Under the pieces are notes generated by a model. It did not search any database and was not told where the DNA came from. It saw nothing but the letters and a program-made list of their open reading frames with translations. Made by a program: the position numbers and the translations under genes. A stretch of DNA of 14,134 bases from an uncultured Arcobacter sp. (GTDB lineage: Bacteria; Campylobacterota; Campylobacteria; Campylobacterales; Arcobacteraceae): contig CAJXWI010000016.1 in the NCBI GenBank assembly GCA_913062735.1, positions 1-14,134 of the forward strand. Direction: 5' to 3'. Shown piece after piece: positions 7,931 to 14,134 of this stretch. Positions within the stretch are counted from its first letter, which is position 1. Each line of letters opens with the position of its first letter.

Positions 7931-9617
7931 TTTATTAGCAATTTTACCATTTTTTATTGCAGCCATTCTAACGCTTTTTACTCGTGGTAGCTTACGTGCT
8001 ACTATTATGATTGCAACACCAATTATTGCAACTTATGGTATTTATAACCTTGATGTTGGACATATACTTAATGCAACTATTATAGGCCTTGATTTAGCAC
8101 CTATTAGAATAGATCGTTTATCTATGCTGTTTGCCTATCTATTTTGTATTGCTGCATTATTAGGTAATATTTATGCCTTATATCATAAAGACACTATGCA
8201 ACACTTTGCCGCTCAAGCTTATGCTGGTAGTGCTGTAGGTGCAGTTTTAGCTGGAGATATGCTGACTTTATTCATTTATTGGGAGTTAATGGCTCTAACA
8301 TCATCAGTATTGATTTTTGCGAGAAGAACTGACGCATCATTATATGCTGGTATTCGTTATTTATCAGTACAGGTTTTATCTGGACTCTTATTATTAGCGG
8401 GAATTGTGATTTATTACCAGTCAGTTGGAAATCTTGATTTTAATCATATTGGATTGGATGCTCCTGGTGCCTGGTTCTTCTTTTTAGCCTTTGGTATTAA
8501 GAGTGCATTTCCATTCTTACATAACTGGCTAACTGATGCTTATCCAGAGGCAACTTCTAGTGGAACAGTGTTCTTAAGTTCATTTACTACAAAAGTTGCT
8601 GTTTACGCATTAGCTCGTTCCTTTGCAGGGGAAGAAATACTTATTTATATAGGTGCTACAATGGCCTTCTTTCCTATTTATTATGCCGTTATTGAAAATA
8701 ATTTAAGAAGGGTATTAACCTATAGTCTTATAAATCAGGTTGGATTTATGGTAGTTGGTATTGGTATTGGTACCCAATTAGCATTAAATGGCGCAGTAGC
8801 ACATGCTTTTGCTGATGTAATCTTTAAGGGCTTATTGATGATGAGTATGGGAGCTGTTTTATTTAGAACTGGCGAAATGCGTGGTTCTGAACTTGGCGGT
8901 TTGTATAAACGAATGCCCAAAACGGCCTTATTCTGTATAATTGGTGCTGCTTCAATATCAGCCTTTCCGTTATTTAGTGGATTTGTTAGTAAATCTATTA
9001 TTGTTACTGCTGTTTTACAAGAAGGTTATTATGGCGTTTGGCTAATATTATTATTTGCAGCTGCAGGGGTCTTTCATCATGCTGGTATTAAAATTCCATT
9101 CTTTGCTTTTTTTGCACATGATTCTAAACATATTAAAACAACAAAAGAAGCGCCAAAGAATATGTTATGGGCAATGGCTTTAAGCGCAATATTATGTGTT
9201 CTTATTGGTGTTTTCCCACAAACTTTTTATTCAATGTTGCCTTGGCCAATGGATTACACGGTTTATGATACAACACATGTATTCACTCAATTACAACTTC
9301 TTTTCTTCTCCGCACTTGCATTTGTTTGGTTGAAGTTAGCAAATATTTACCCCCCAGAGCTAAAATCTGTGAACCTTGATGCTGAATGGGTATACCGTAA
9401 ATTATTCCCAAAAGCAATTTATTCAATTAGCACTGTTTGTGCTCATTTTTACGCTAAGATTGAGTTCAAAGCAGAACGAGGGCTACAATTGGCTCAGTCA
9501 TCTACTATTCAATTATTTGGTGCTGGTGGTTTTTTATCTAACTTTCGTTCAATAGGCGGTATGGTTATGTGGGTCGCAGTAATATTGTCTACTTCACTGT
9601 TTTTATATTATCTATAA
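7923..9617 (+). CDS. Third MrpD/NuoL-like antiporter subunit with C-terminal extension
   Basis: This is the longest of the three antiporter-like proteins, at 564 residues from ATG 7923. AGGAG lies nine bases before that ATG; a TTG directly before it at 7920 is a possible alternative. Pump residues are Glu121 (YWELMALT), Lys193 (GIKSAFPFLHNWL), Lys224 (TTKVAVYALA) and Lys357 (FVSKSII). After the 14-helix core, from about residue 465, come an extension with NLDAEWVYRKL, an amphipathic stretch and a final helix. This recalls the lateral-helix end of NuoL and MrpA. It probably takes the place of the N-terminal antiporter half of MrpA, which no other gene here provides. The start overlaps the stop of the small gene before it. 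It is the last gene of the operon. Confidence 0.9.
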   Translation: MDSLLAILPFFIAAILTLFTRGSLRATIMIATPIIATYGIYNLDVGHILNATIIGLDLAPIRIDRLSMLFAYLFCIAALLGNIYALYHKDTMQHFAAQAYAGSAVGAVLAGDMLTLFIYWELMALTSSVLIFARRTDASLYAGIRYLSVQVLSGLLLLAGIVIYYQSVGNLDFNHIGLDAPGAWFFFLAFGIKSAFPFLHNWLTDAYPEATSSGTVFLSSFTTKVAVYALARSFAGEEILIYIGATMAFFPIYYAVIENNLRRVLTYSLINQVGFMVVGIGIGTQLALNGAVAHAFADVIFKGLLMMSMGAVLFRTGEMRGSELGGLYKRMPKTALFCIIGAASISAFPLFSGFVSKSIIVTAVLQEGYYGVWLILLFAAAGVFHHAGIKIPFFAFFAHDSKHIKTTKEAPKNMLWAMALSAILCVLIGVFPQTFYSMLPWPMDYTVYDTTHVFTQLQLLFFSALAFVWLKLANIYPPELKSVNLDAEWVYRKLFPKAIYSISTVCAHFYAKIEFKAERGLQLAQSSTIQLFGAGGFLSNFRSIGGMVMWVAVILSTSLFLYYL

Positions 9618-9638
9618 TTTTTAAAAGAGTGCACATGA

Positions 9639-9671
9639 GATTATAACTCTAAATTACTTGAAGTTATAATC
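9639..9671 (+). terminator. Hairpin after the antiporter operon, possible terminator
   Basis: GATTATAACT (9639-9648) and AGTTATAATC (9662-9671) are perfect 10-base complementary arms around a 13-base loop, 21 bases past the last stop. The stem is AT-rich and no T run follows, so it is a weak intrinsic terminator at best. It could instead be a processing site or a protein-binding site. Confidence 0.4.
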
Positions 9672-9715
9672 GCTGCCTTAATCAAAAAAAATCTTTATCC
9701 AAGTAGGTTAATGAA

Positions 9716-9757
9716 CCCGTACTATTTCACTTTAAAAGTGTCTGAATTATAGTAGGG
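9716..9757. other. Nested inverted repeat in the spacer
   Basis: The outer arms are CCC-G-TACTAT (9716-9725) and ATAGTAGGG (9749-9757), with one bulged G. The inner arms are CACTTT (9728-9733) and AAAGTG (9735-9740). The structure could form on either strand. It overlaps no gene I can support. A terminator, an operator or the end of a lost mobile element are all possible. Confidence 0.45.
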
Positions 9758-9758
9758 A

Positions 9759-9947
9759 CTAAGTATAAAGAAAATTGCTATTAATCAGATTGAAAAATCT
9801 TTTTAATTTACTTGGCACTTGTGTTCGCTTTCTTTCTTGTTCTAGCTGATAAAAAATTATACCTAGTGTTTGTACAAGATTTGGACTTGCACCTGCAATA
9901 ACATTTTTTAATTTTTAAAACTCATTAATATGTCCTCGATAATATTT
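9759..9947 (-). pseudogene. Possible C-terminal remnant of an unidentified gene on the minus strand
   Basis: Read on the minus strand, one frame gives KYYRGHINEF, a stop, then KLKNVIAGASPNLVQTLG, IIFYQLEQERKRTQVPSK and LKRFFNLINSNFLYT before a TAG. The composition is protein-like, mixed and soluble, unlike the Leu/Phe/Lys/Asn noise usual for AT-rich spacers. No start codon or RBS is placed to express it, and further stops lie upstream. I do not recognise the family. It may be the tail of a gene destroyed when this region was rearranged, or chance. Confidence 0.3.
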
Positions 9948-10006
9948 TTAAAAGCTAATGAAAATAGTCAGTTTAAAACAAAAGCGCCTATTTATTATTC
10001 TATGGT

Positions 10007-10012
10007 TATAAT
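10007..10012 (+). promoter_or_regulatory. Probable -10 promoter element of the sensor unit
   Basis: A TATAAT lies 17 bases before the ATG at 10030, and AAAGGAG (10018-10024) lies between them. The stretch from about 9978 is also kept before the broken copy (from 1551), including the -10 box. Two copies sharing this stretch is the best evidence that it is the promoter. The leader would be very short. Confidence 0.55.
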
Positions 10013-10029
10013 AAAATAAAGGAGATTCA

Positions 10030-10506
10030 ATGTTTAAACTCTTATTCATTTTATTTTTATGTCTAAATACTTTATTTGCTACAGGAGATTTGTCCCTAAA
10101 AAAAGTGAAGTTTTTTGGAGAACTTAAAGAAAAAAGTTCCTTAAGAGTTAGTATTAAGGATATTGAAAAACTGGGGTATCATAATTTTGTTATGGAAGAT
10201 CCACATTTATTAAAAGGTGCAAAATTTGGGGGAGTTTTTTTAAAAGATTTTGCAGCTTATTATGGAAAATCATCCCTTAGTTCTTTAGTTTTTACTGCTA
10301 TTGATGGCTATGAAATAACAATATCAAAAGAAGAGTGGGAAAACGATATTATTCTTTTATCTACGCAATACAATGATAAGTATACTTCTTACAAAACAAA
10401 GGGTCCTTTACGAATTGTTTATCCAAAATACAATTCAAATTCAAAAAAATACAGTAAGAATTTGATTAATTGGATTTGGATGATTAAGACTATTGAGTTT
10501 AAATAA
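10030..10506 (+). CDS. Small exported protein resembling a molybdopterin-oxidoreductase domain, probable sensor partner
   Basis: The 158-residue protein begins with a signal peptide (MFKLLFILFLCLNTLFA, cut before TGDLSL), so the mature part of about 141 residues is periplasmic. The body resembles short single-domain proteins of the oxidoreductase molybdopterin-binding type. It has an IKDIEKLGY segment, then GGVFLKDFAAYYG, TAIDGYEITISKEEW, TKGPLRIVYP and a final WIWMIKTIEF strand. The mature protein has no cysteine, so the cysteine that binds molybdenum in sulfite-oxidase-type enzymes is missing and catalysis is unlikely. AAAGGAG precedes the ATG at good spacing. The stop overlaps the start of the kinase gene (TAATG), which suggests it binds a ligand or partner for that kinase. 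The domain call is from pattern memory and moderately sure; the signal peptide and pairing are clear. Confidence 0.75.
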   Translation: MFKLLFILFLCLNTLFATGDLSLKKVKFFGELKEKSSLRVSIKDIEKLGYHNFVMEDPHLLKGAKFGGVFLKDFAAYYGKSSLSSLVFTAIDGYEITISKEEWENDIILLSTQYNDKYTSYKTKGPLRIVYPKYNSNSKKYSKNLINWIWMIKTIEFK

Positions 10507-11855
10507 TGCCAAGTAATATCTCTAAAATAGTTTATATATTTGCATTTGTGATGTTTACAAGTATTTACTTTTATTATGCTTTTAAGGTTTATTTACCCAA
10601 ACAATCTATGAATACAGCTAATTATTTTATTACGAATGAATCGAGTCGACATATATTAAAGGTTTCTATTTTAAGTGAAAGAGCTTTAAGTACTTATATC
10701 GAAGCATTAGAGCTTAAAAATGAGGATTTATTATACGATAGTATTGATTTAATGACTGCTGCGGGAGGCTTTTTGATAACCCCATCTTTTAAAGGAATAC
10801 AAGAAGCAAAAAAAGTCATTGCATTGATTGATGTAAATATCGCTTTAATGGAAGAAAATGCCTATGATATCTCACCTAGACAACTAAAGATTTTAAAAGA
10901 AAATGTGAAAGATGTTAGTAGTATTTCTCAAACGATAGAGATCAAAAAATACAATAATTTATTAAAAGGTGTCATTGATAGAGAAAGTAGAATTTATGTT
11001 TTTCTAATTGGCATAGTTTATTTAGTCTTAAGTGTTATTTTACTGATTTTTTTATTATTATTTGTATTATCTAGAAATAAGAGACTAGAAGAACAAAACT
11101 TAAAACAGCAAAAAGTTTTATTAACACAATCAAAAATGTTAGCCCTTGCAGAAATGCTTGGGAATATTGCTCATCAATGGAGACAACCTTTATCTGTTAT
11201 TACCTCTGCTGTTAGTGGCATGAAGTTTGAACTTGAGGTTCAAGATAATATATCAAAAGAATCCATTTTACGTTGTAGTGATGCAGTTATGAAGCAGGCT
11301 TCATATCTTTCTAAAACAATTGATGATTTTAAAGATTTTATTGAAGAAGATAATAATGATAAAGTGGTCAAATTAGGAGATGTTTTTTTAAAATTAGAAA
11401 GTTTGGTTGATGAAATGTTTAAAACAAACTCTATTACACTTGTAAAAGACATTGAAGAAGATTTATCACTAAAACTAAATGATAATATTCTTATTCAAGC
11501 CTTTATTAATATTTGTTATAACTCTAAAGATGCTTTTGTTTTGAATGAGGTAAATAAGAAGGAGCGCTTTTTGTTTATTTCTTGTACTAAAGATAAAAAT
11601 CAAGTTACTATCTCTTTTAAAGATACAGCAGGAGGAATAAAAGAAGAAATTATTGATAAAATATTTGAACCTTATTTTACTACGAAACACAAAGCAAGAG
11701 GAATAGGTGTTGGTTTGTATAAAACCAATGAAATTATTACAAAAAATCTTCATGGAAGCATAGATGTAAAAAATGCATACTCAGAGTTAAAAAACAAAGA
11801 ATACAAAGGCGGAGAGTTTATTATTACTTTACCAGTATTTTATAAAAGTGCATAA
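10506..11855 (+). CDS. Membrane sensor histidine kinase paired with the exported protein before it
   Basis: The 449-residue kinase has two membrane helices (about 8-30 and 163-189) enclosing a helical periplasmic sensor domain of about 130 residues that I do not recognise. A short coiled coil follows, then the H box with His223 in GNIAHQWRQPLS, a variant common in kinases of this bacterial group. The ATPase domain has the N box (INICYNSKDAF, Asn339), G1 (DTAGGI, 373-378), F box (FEPYFTT) and G2 (RGIGVGLYKT). The ATG overlaps the previous stop as TAATG, so the two genes are co-translated and probably sense one signal across the membrane. No response regulator follows; a terminator closes the unit. 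Eight of eleven Arg codons are AGA, unlike the antiporter genes. Confidence 0.93.
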   Translation: MPSNISKIVYIFAFVMFTSIYFYYAFKVYLPKQSMNTANYFITNESSRHILKVSILSERALSTYIEALELKNEDLLYDSIDLMTAAGGFLITPSFKGIQEAKKVIALIDVNIALMEENAYDISPRQLKILKENVKDVSSISQTIEIKKYNNLLKGVIDRESRIYVFLIGIVYLVLSVILLIFLLLFVLSRNKRLEEQNLKQQKVLLTQSKMLALAEMLGNIAHQWRQPLSVITSAVSGMKFELEVQDNISKESILRCSDAVMKQASYLSKTIDDFKDFIEEDNNDKVVKLGDVFLKLESLVDEMFKTNSITLVKDIEEDLSLKLNDNILIQAFINICYNSKDAFVLNEVNKKERFLFISCTKDKNQVTISFKDTAGGIKEEIIDKIFEPYFTTKHKARGIGVGLYKTNEIITKNLHGSIDVKNAYSELKNKEYKGGEFIITLPVFYKSA

Positions 11856-11861
11856 AATAGA

Positions 11862-11891
11862 AAAGGGGAAGAACTGCTGTTCTTCCCCTTT
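11862..11891 (+). terminator. Strong intrinsic terminator after the kinase gene
   Basis: AAAGGGGAAGAAC (11862-11874), a TGCT loop, and GTTCTTCCCCTTT (11879-11891) form a perfect 13-base stem starting six bases past the kinase stop. A short T-rich tail follows (TTTATTTG). The A run before the left arm could let it act on the minus strand too. Confidence 0.88.
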
Positions 11892-11899
11892 ATTTGAGT

Positions 11900-11925
11900 G
11901 CTTAAAAAAAACGTTTTTTCTAAGC
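11900..11925. repeat. Near-perfect palindrome in the 341-base spacer
   Basis: GCTTA...TAAGC encloses AAAAAACGTTTTTT, with a single mismatched pair (11905/11920). A smaller hairpin, TCGCA-ACTTC-TGCGA, follows at 11928-11942. The spacer 11856-12196 otherwise holds the terminator, another hairpin at 12006-12031 and AT-rich sequence. I see no coding potential in it. The role may be a second terminator or a protein-binding site. Confidence 0.5.
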
Positions 11926-12005
11926 TATCGCAACTTCTGCGAATGTATTTTTTAATTAGTTATTGAACAATACTAAAAATGAAAAACCTTATTCATTAAC
12001 ACCTC

Positions 12006-12031
12006 CATACTGTTTAGGTATAGACAGTATG
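12006..12031. other. Eight-base hairpin in the spacer before the zinc-ribbon gene
   Basis: CATACTGT (12006-12013) and ACAGTATG (12024-12031) are perfectly complementary around a 10-base loop, followed by CGCCTTTTAT. It lies about 165 bases before the next gene. It could be an operator, a leader-RNA hairpin or a weak terminator; nothing in the sequence decides. Confidence 0.4.
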
Positions 12032-12196
12032 CGCCTTTTATATTTAAAATAAACTTAAATATAAAAAAAATTTTAATATTTCTAATTATGAAATCAATGC
12101 AGAATATTATTTAAAGTACTAATACAAATAAATTTAAAAGTAAAGATTAAGAGACTCTTTTGTATATTTCTTTATATATAATTTTAAAGGTATACA

Positions 12197-12451
12197 ATGT
12201 TTGTTCCTGTATTTGTAAAAGCAGTTTTGGCGGTTATTTTGATTTTGGCCCTAGGGCTTATTTTTGTGATAAGTGAAAATGTTTTAATTATTCCTATTGT
12301 AATGATTTTATCGTATTTAATTTCTAAGAGCATCTCCTGCCCCAAATGTAAAAAGTCATTGTTTAAAACGAAAGAAAATACCTTTAGTTTTTTGATTAAA
12401 AAAACATGCGATAAATGTGGAGAAAATTTAATGTCAAATAAATCTAGCTAG
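12197..12451 (+). CDS. Small membrane protein with a C-terminal zinc ribbon
   Basis: The 84-residue protein starts with hydrophobic stretches (about residues 5-25 and 28-44). A cytoplasmic-type zinc ribbon follows: CPKC at 48-51 and CDKC at about 71-74, each followed by a short basic or glycine-containing turn (KKSLF, GENL). Four cysteines in two CxxC pairs fit one bound zinc. An AAAGG at 12186-12190 precedes the ATG by six bases. It stands alone between spacers, with no operon partner. I do not recognise a named family and cannot assign a role. The composition and start signal make it a real gene. Confidence 0.75.
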   Translation: MFVPVFVKAVLAVILILALGLIFVISENVLIIPIVMILSYLISKSISCPKCKKSLFKTKENTFSFLIKKTCDKCGENLMSNKSS

Positions 12452-12538
12452 TTTTTTCACGTTTAAGTATTTTTTTTATTTAATAAACTGTAAAAGGTAT
12501 TTTTAATTTTAATAAGTTTTAACGTTTAGCATTAAAAT

Positions 12539-12544
12539 TATAAT
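12539..12544 (+). promoter_or_regulatory. Possible -10 element for the aminotransferase gene
   Basis: A TATAAT lies 68 bases before the ATG at 12613. TATATT at 12573-12578, with TTGCAA at 12547-12552 as a poorly spaced -35, is an alternative. The spacer is so AT-rich that neither is secure. Confidence 0.25.
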
Positions 12545-12612
12545 GATTGCAATAAAACTGTTTTTTTGTTAGTATATTTGTATTAGAAGTTAGATTAAAA
12601 ACAGGAGACAAA

Positions 12613-13461
12613 ATGATTGTATTTATTGATGGAGAATATGTAAAAGAAGAAGATGCAAAAGTATCTGTAAATGACAGAGCTTACGTTTTTGCTGATGGTG
12701 CCTATGAGGGGTTTCGTGTTTATAATGAAAAAATATTTAAATATGAAGAACATAAAATTCGTTTCCAGAGAAGTTTAGATGAATTACGAATTGATCATGT
12801 TATAAACAATGAAATACAAGATATTTACGAAGAATTGAAAAAAGTAAATAATTATGAAAATGTTGAGTGTTTTTATTATATGCACATTACAAGAGGGCAA
12901 AGTCCAAGATCACATGCATTTCCTAGTAAAAAAAGCAAAGTAGGTATTTATGCTTTTTTAATGCCAAAAGCCTTAAACGTAAAAAACTATCAAGAAGGAA
13001 TAGCCGTTTGTACTGTGCCTGATAACAGGTGGGCTAGATGTGATATTAAATGTATTTCTTTGATTGCAAATTGTCTTGCTAGTCAAATTGCAGTTGATAA
13101 TGATTGTGCAGAAGCTTTATTTGTTCATGATGGTGTAATTACTGAAGGAACAAAAACAAATGTATGTTTTGTTAAAAATAATGAAGTATATACGCATGCA
13201 AAAACAAATAGAATTTTGGCAGGTGTTACACGAAATACTCTTCTTGAGTTATGTGAAAAAAATGGCATTACTGTGAATGAATTTCCTTTAACCCTTGATA
13301 AGTTAGGAGATATGGATGAGGCATTTTTAACTGGAACTACTGAAGAATTGACACCTATTACTACAATTGATGGTAAAAAAGTTGGTTCTGGTCTTACTGG
13401 GAGTTTAACTAAAAAACTGCAAAAAATATTTAAAGATGAAGTGAACCGATGCTCTTATTAA
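12613..13461 (+). CDS. dat: D-amino-acid aminotransferase (D-alanine aminotransferase type)
   Basis: This 282-residue fold-type IV PLP enzyme is expected to interconvert D-alanine and D-glutamate with their 2-oxo acids in the cytoplasm, supplying D-amino acids for peptidoglycan. Residues typical of the D-enzyme are seen. They are Tyr31 (GAYEGFRVYN), the carboxylate-binding Arg99 and His101 in ITRGQSPRSHAFP, the PLP lysine Lys146 in RWARCDIKCISL, and Glu178 in ITEGTKTN. NRILAGVTRNTL near residue 200 is the class IV signature. The Arg-x-His pair favours D-amino-acid over branched-chain aminotransferase. Length equals that of characterised D-AATs. AGGAG (12603-12607) lies five bases before the ATG. 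It is a single-gene unit closed by a terminator. Substrate preference is inferred from motifs; a 4-amino-4-deoxychorismate lyase is much less likely. Confidence 0.88.
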   Translation: MIVFIDGEYVKEEDAKVSVNDRAYVFADGAYEGFRVYNEKIFKYEEHKIRFQRSLDELRIDHVINNEIQDIYEELKKVNNYENVECFYYMHITRGQSPRSHAFPSKKSKVGIYAFLMPKALNVKNYQEGIAVCTVPDNRWARCDIKCISLIANCLASQIAVDNDCAEALFVHDGVITEGTKTNVCFVKNNEVYTHAKTNRILAGVTRNTLLELCEKNGITVNEFPLTLDKLGDMDEAFLTGTTEELTPITTIDGKKVGSGLTGSLTKKLQKIFKDEVNRCSY

Positions 13462-13492
13462 AATAAAGAAGCGAAGGCTTCTTTATTTTTTA
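13460..13492. terminator. Intrinsic terminator, probably bidirectional
   Basis: AAAATAAAGAAGC (13460-13472), a GAAG loop, and GCTTCTTTATTTT (13477-13489) form a 13-base stem, followed by Ts. It begins at the aminotransferase stop codon. A-rich left and T-rich right flanks let it serve both converging genes. TTAACTT-T-AAGTTAA follows at 13490-13504. Confidence 0.88.
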
Positions 13493-13573
13493 ACTTTAAG
13501 TTAACTAGTTTCTTAAGTTTTATTAATAATATATTGAAATGCGTAAATAAGATAAAAATACGCGAAATCTTTT

Positions 13574-14134
13574 TTATAATAAGTTTAAAGATTTTAAATG
13601 CATTTGCATATATTTATCATTTGTTTTAGCTTTATATTTATAGAATTTCATTCCTTTAATATCTAAAGCAATTTCAAAATCTTCTATTTTATTAAATTTC
13701 TCTAAATAAAAGTGTGTATCAATAAACTTATCTTGATAGTTAGTAAACAATGAATTATCAAAAGATATATTTACGATGCCATTTTTCACCATATTTGTGC
13801 CTGTTGTTAAAGCAGGGCAGGACTCATCAATAAATATCTCATTTGTAATAGTAGGGCTTAACGGATAGGTTCTACATACATTAGGGCGTGTATCATAAAT
13901 AGTGCAAACATTATCTTTTATATAGGTACAGTGTTGGGTACCTTTTGAGATTATTAGGTTTGCTTTTAAATAACCCATATCTCCAAAAGTAAATAAAATA
14001 ACAAAGTGTTGATAAACGTCTTGGAATTCTTCTAAGGTTAATTGCGAAAAGTTTGAACCATATAAACCTGAACAGCATTTTGCACCACAGCCTTCACATG
14101 AAGAAAAAGAAAAAGATTTGTTTGCAATGTTTTC
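13574..14134 (-). CDS. YkgJ-type CxxCxxxCC cysteine-cluster protein (5' end outside the window)
   Basis: The minus-strand frame is open from the right edge to the TAA at 13574-13576, giving 186 codons; the start lies beyond the window. An ATG at 13976-13978 is internal, because the 52 codons before it carry the family's first motif. Counting from the edge, cysteines stand at 13, 16, 20 and 21 (CEGCGAKCC). Further ones are at 69, 77 and 87 (HCTYIKDNVC, YDTRPNVCRTYP) and 106 (ESCPAL). This pattern defines the YkgJ / CxxCxxxCC family, thought to hold a metal or iron-sulfur cluster, with no settled function. The gene converges on the aminotransferase gene. Confidence 0.88.
   Translation of the reverse strand, partial: ENIANKSFSFSSCEGCGAKCCSGLYGSNFSQLTLEEFQDVYQHFVILFTFGDMGYLKANLIISKGTQHCTYIKDNVCTIYDTRPNVCRTYPLSPTITNEIFIDESCPALTTGTNMVKNGIVNISFDNSLFTNYQDKFIDTHFYLEKFNKIEDFEIALDIKGMKFYKYKAKTNDKYMQMHLKSLNLL

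Noticed and set aside
2260..9617. Complex I (nuo) or a membrane-bound hydrogenase operon
   Set aside because: Antiporter-like subunits are shared with these complexes, but no NuoA/H/J, NADH, iron-sulfur or NiFe subunit is present, and mrpE, F, G and B are specific to Mrp and related complexes.
9618..10029. CRISPR array, tRNA or small gene in the largest spacer after the operon
   Set aside because: There are no regular repeats, no cloverleaf-like sequence and no plus-strand frame with a start signal. Only the hairpins, the possible antisense remnant and the promoter region could be supported.
13574..13978. A complete short gene starting at 13978 on the minus strand
   Set aside because: The frame continues to the window edge and includes the CxxCxxxCC motif, so that ATG is internal.

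Overview
The window is low-GC bacterial DNA and most resembles a member of the Campylobacterota, probably Arcobacter-like. The grounds are AT-rich spacers, AGA-rich arginine usage in the flanking genes, several sensor kinases with no response regulator beside them, and an ABC_sub_bind-type sensor kinase. This placement is inference. No rRNA, tRNA or CRISPR array was found.

Layout, left to right. Positions 1-1512 hold the 3' part of a membrane histidine kinase that runs off the left edge. Positions 1513-2259 hold no intact gene. They contain a broken copy of a small periplasmic-protein gene (1605-1785), then a decayed IS3-family transposase (about 1818-2200), then a possible promoter. Positions 2260-9617 hold a tightly overlapping nine-gene operon for an Mrp/Mnh-type multisubunit cation/proton antiporter, in the order E-F-G-(A'B fusion)-C-D-D-(small unknown)-D. 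Positions 9618-10029 are non-coding, with two hairpins and a possible antisense gene remnant. Positions 10030-11855 hold a two-gene unit: a periplasmic molybdopterin-domain-like protein and a histidine kinase, closed by a strong terminator. Then come a small zinc-ribbon membrane protein (12197-12451), a D-amino-acid aminotransferase (12613-13461) with its terminator, and a converging, 5'-truncated YkgJ-type CxxCxxxCC protein (13574 to the right edge).

The antiporter genes form one functional unit. Three NuoL/M/N-like subunits each keep the TM5 Glu and the TM7, TM8 and TM12 Lys of proton-pumping subunits. MrpC is NuoK-like, and the A'B fusion supplies the MbhD/MbhE/MrpB-like part. The expected role is Na+/H+ exchange at the inner membrane for sodium and pH homeostasis. 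No full-length MrpA is present, so the third D-like subunit probably takes the place of the N-terminal half of MrpA.

The most interesting structural point is that the antiporter operon sits between a broken copy (left) and an intact copy (right) of the same promoter plus periplasmic-protein gene, with IS3 debris at its left edge. Its arginine codon use is CGN-rich, unlike the AGA-rich neighbour. Together this suggests the operon was acquired or moved into a sensor locus. I did not find a clearly new defence or enzymatic system. The least described parts are the 105-residue conserved-looking subunit inside the operon and the cysteine-free molybdopterin-like protein paired with a kinase.
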